Source of the DNA: Gammaproteobacteria bacterium
GTDB lineage: Bacteria > Pseudomonadota > Gammaproteobacteria > SZUA-229
Length of the DNA stretch: 6,908 bases
Assembly (NCBI GenBank): GCA_016191795.1
Contig: JACPVK010000015.1
Location: forward strand, 1-6,908
Direction: 5' to 3'
Part shown: positions 6,350 through 6,908 of the stretch, one piece after another
Position numbering within the stretch: position 1 is the stretch's first letter
Layout of the letters: every line of letters begins with the position of its first letter
Translations under genes and position numbers: made by a program
The notes under the pieces: model-generated
Databases searched by the model: none
Told to the model about the DNA's origin: nothing
The model's input: the letters and a program-made list of their open reading frames with translations, nothing else

Positions 6350-6368
6350 AATTGCCACTATGGCAATT
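6350..6368. promoter_or_regulatory. Inverted repeat over the XRE start codon, possible operator
   Basis: The sequence AATTGCCACTATGGCAATT has perfect 7-base arms around a 5-base spacer, and the ATG of the regulator gene (6360-6362) lies inside it. Its size fits the dimer site of a small XRE repressor, so autoregulation is a reasonable inference. Part of the right arm is fixed by codons for Ala-Ile, so chance cannot be excluded. No ribosome-binding sequence precedes the ATG, so a leaderless or poorly translated message is possible. Confidence 0.45.
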
Positions 6369-6590
6369 GATCAAGATAAAGCACAAAAACAGCTCGGCGC
6401 GATTATCCGGGATAACCGAAAGGCATCCGGCTATTCACAAGAAGAATTCGCTTCGTACTGCGGCGTCCACCGTACCTATATGGGTGCGATAGAACGTGGG
6501 GAAAGAAATATATCGTTGATGAATATTATTCGAATTGCCAATGCGTTAAAGATGAAGCCTTCGGAGCTTTTTACGCTGGCGAAGTTGTAG
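6360..6590 (+). CDS. XRE-family helix-turn-helix regulator
   Basis: A 76-residue protein that is almost entirely one Cro/C1-type DNA-binding domain. Helix 1 is at about 7-23 (KQLGAIIRDNRKASGYS), helices 2 and 3 form the helix-turn-helix at about 26-45 (SQEEFASYCGVHRTYMGAIE), then the ERGERNISL turn at 45-53 and helices 4-5 to residue 72 (IIRIANALKMKPSELF). It is likely a dimeric transcriptional regulator. The RTYMGAIERGERN core and the small size are like controller proteins of restriction-modification systems and regulators of mobile elements, but no methylase or nuclease gene is in the window. An in-frame stop at 6333-6335 leaves ATG 6360 as the only ATG start before M41. It is divergent from the 51-codon gene, and the 7-base inverted repeat at its start may be its own operator. 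Confidence 0.9.
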   Translation: MAIDQDKAQKQLGAIIRDNRKASGYSQEEFASYCGVHRTYMGAIERGERNISLMNIIRIANALKMKPSELFTLAKL

Positions 6591-6666
6591 GTTGGATATG
6601 TGCGGGCCTGATCCCGAAGTCTTTTTTGAAAAAAGCAGGTACGTCTTCCCGATTTCAATATCCAAC
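6591..6666. repeat. Inverted-repeat structure directly after the XRE gene
   Basis: Perfect 9-base arms GTTGGATAT (6591-6599) and ATATCCAAC (6658-6666) begin at the base after the regulator stop codon. Inside is a shorter pair CGGG (6603-6606) and CCCG (6648-6651), and a perfect central palindrome CTTTTTTGAAAAAAG (6621-6635). It could form a large hairpin at the 3' end of the regulator message, or mark the remains of a small mobile repeat. The T-run is inside the palindrome and not after a GC stem, so it is not a standard intrinsic terminator. Confidence 0.6.
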
Positions 6667-6776
6667 GGTTTTACTGGTAAGTTTCTGATAAGCTGATAAA
6701 AATGGTGTTATTACTAATCAACCCAGAAAGCGATAGGCGGATCAGTTGGGGCCTGCTTTATTACACTGTTAGCCTT

Positions 6777-6781
6777 AAGGA
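6777..6781 (+). promoter_or_regulatory. Ribosome-binding site of the last gene
   Basis: AAGGA lies six bases before the ATG at 6788. It is the best Shine-Dalgarno sequence on the plus strand in this window and supports that start. The rest of the 121 bases from 6667 to 6787 hold no gene or clear promoter that I can support. Confidence 0.7.
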
Positions 6782-6787
6782 AAATAT

Positions 6788-6908
6788 ATGACTCCATATG
6801 AAGCCTCGATTTACGCCGCAATAATTGCTTCTGTTGGTGCTCTTCTTGGTGGTGTACTAGGTTCGGTTGGTACTTACTTCATTCAGAAACATGTCATAAA
6901 AAATGAAA
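6788..6908 (+). CDS. Membrane-anchored hypothetical protein, 3' partial
   Basis: The first 40 codons of a gene that continues beyond the window. The protein starts MTPYEASIYAAIIASVGALL and goes on with a Gly-rich hydrophobic run (GGVLGSVGTYF) before the basic QKHVIKNE. This is a single membrane segment of about 20-25 residues (8-33), with small-residue spacing (GxxxG-like) that favours helix packing; the basic residues after it suggest a cytoplasmic C-terminal part. No family can be assigned from this stub. It is in the same direction as the XRE gene, 197 bases downstream, and has its own strong ribosome site, so it may be an accessory or cargo gene. Confidence applies to its being a real gene. 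Confidence 0.7.
   Translation, partial: MTPYEASIYAAIIASVGALLGGVLGSVGTYFIQKHVIKNE

Noticed and set aside
6598..6696. Plus-strand 32-codon frame after the XRE gene
   Set aside because: There is no ribosome site, it lies inside the inverted repeat, and its length is within chance.
6546..6703. Minus-strand open stretch with a protein-like string (DIEIGKTYLLFSKK)
   Set aside because: It has no start codon, is antisense to the XRE gene over part of its length, and is made mostly of the inverted-repeat spacer. It could be a gene remnant but cannot be supported.
6660..6775. Possible integron attC site before the last gene (ATCCAAC to GTTAGCC)
   Set aside because: The spacing and the gene start 12 bases after GTTAGCC look cassette-like. 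However, the two end boxes do not pair with each other, GTTAGCC breaks the GTTRRRY consensus, no inner L boxes are seen, and there is no integrase.

Overview
The window looks like chromosomal DNA of a gammaproteobacterium of roughly even base composition. The clues are a CusBA-type metal efflux operon, a DUF4124-glutaredoxin protein of a kind common in that class, and several families of short palindromic repeats typical of environmental Gammaproteobacteria. No rRNA, tRNA, CRISPR array or transposase is visible, so the genus cannot be fixed.

Bases 1-4323 hold the end of a cusB-like periplasmic adaptor (5' end outside the window) and a complete cusA-like RND pump of 1040 residues. They lie in the same direction, separated by 112 bases that carry a long imperfect inverted repeat. 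The pump keeps the three methionines of the periplasmic metal site, which points to Cu(I)/Ag(I) export rather than Zn/Co/Cd. With an outer-membrane channel encoded elsewhere, the two proteins would form a tripartite pump across the envelope.

Bases 4359-4992 hold a nested palindromic (REP-type) element of 166 bases that runs directly into the signal-peptide region of an exported DUF4124-glutaredoxin protein. The real start of that gene is therefore uncertain. Facing it, and only 18 bases away stop to stop, is a minus-strand aldo/keto reductase (5011-5883). Its probable intrinsic terminator lies inside the last codons of the glutaredoxin gene.

Bases 5884-6091 contain no convincing gene. They hold a patchwork of palindromes: a GGGAC/GTCCC palindrome, a second REP-like element that seems to be interrupted by another repeat, a perfect 16-base palindrome and a longer stem.

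Bases 6092-6908 have a more accessory character. A 51-codon minus-strand gene is divergent from a 76-residue XRE-family regulator, with an extended -10 promoter and a perfect inverted repeat over the regulator's start codon between or beside them. The regulator is followed at once by a 76-base inverted-repeat structure, and then by the first 40 codons of a protein with an N-terminal membrane segment that runs off the window. This last region is where an undescribed module could begin, but the window shows too little of it to assign a function.
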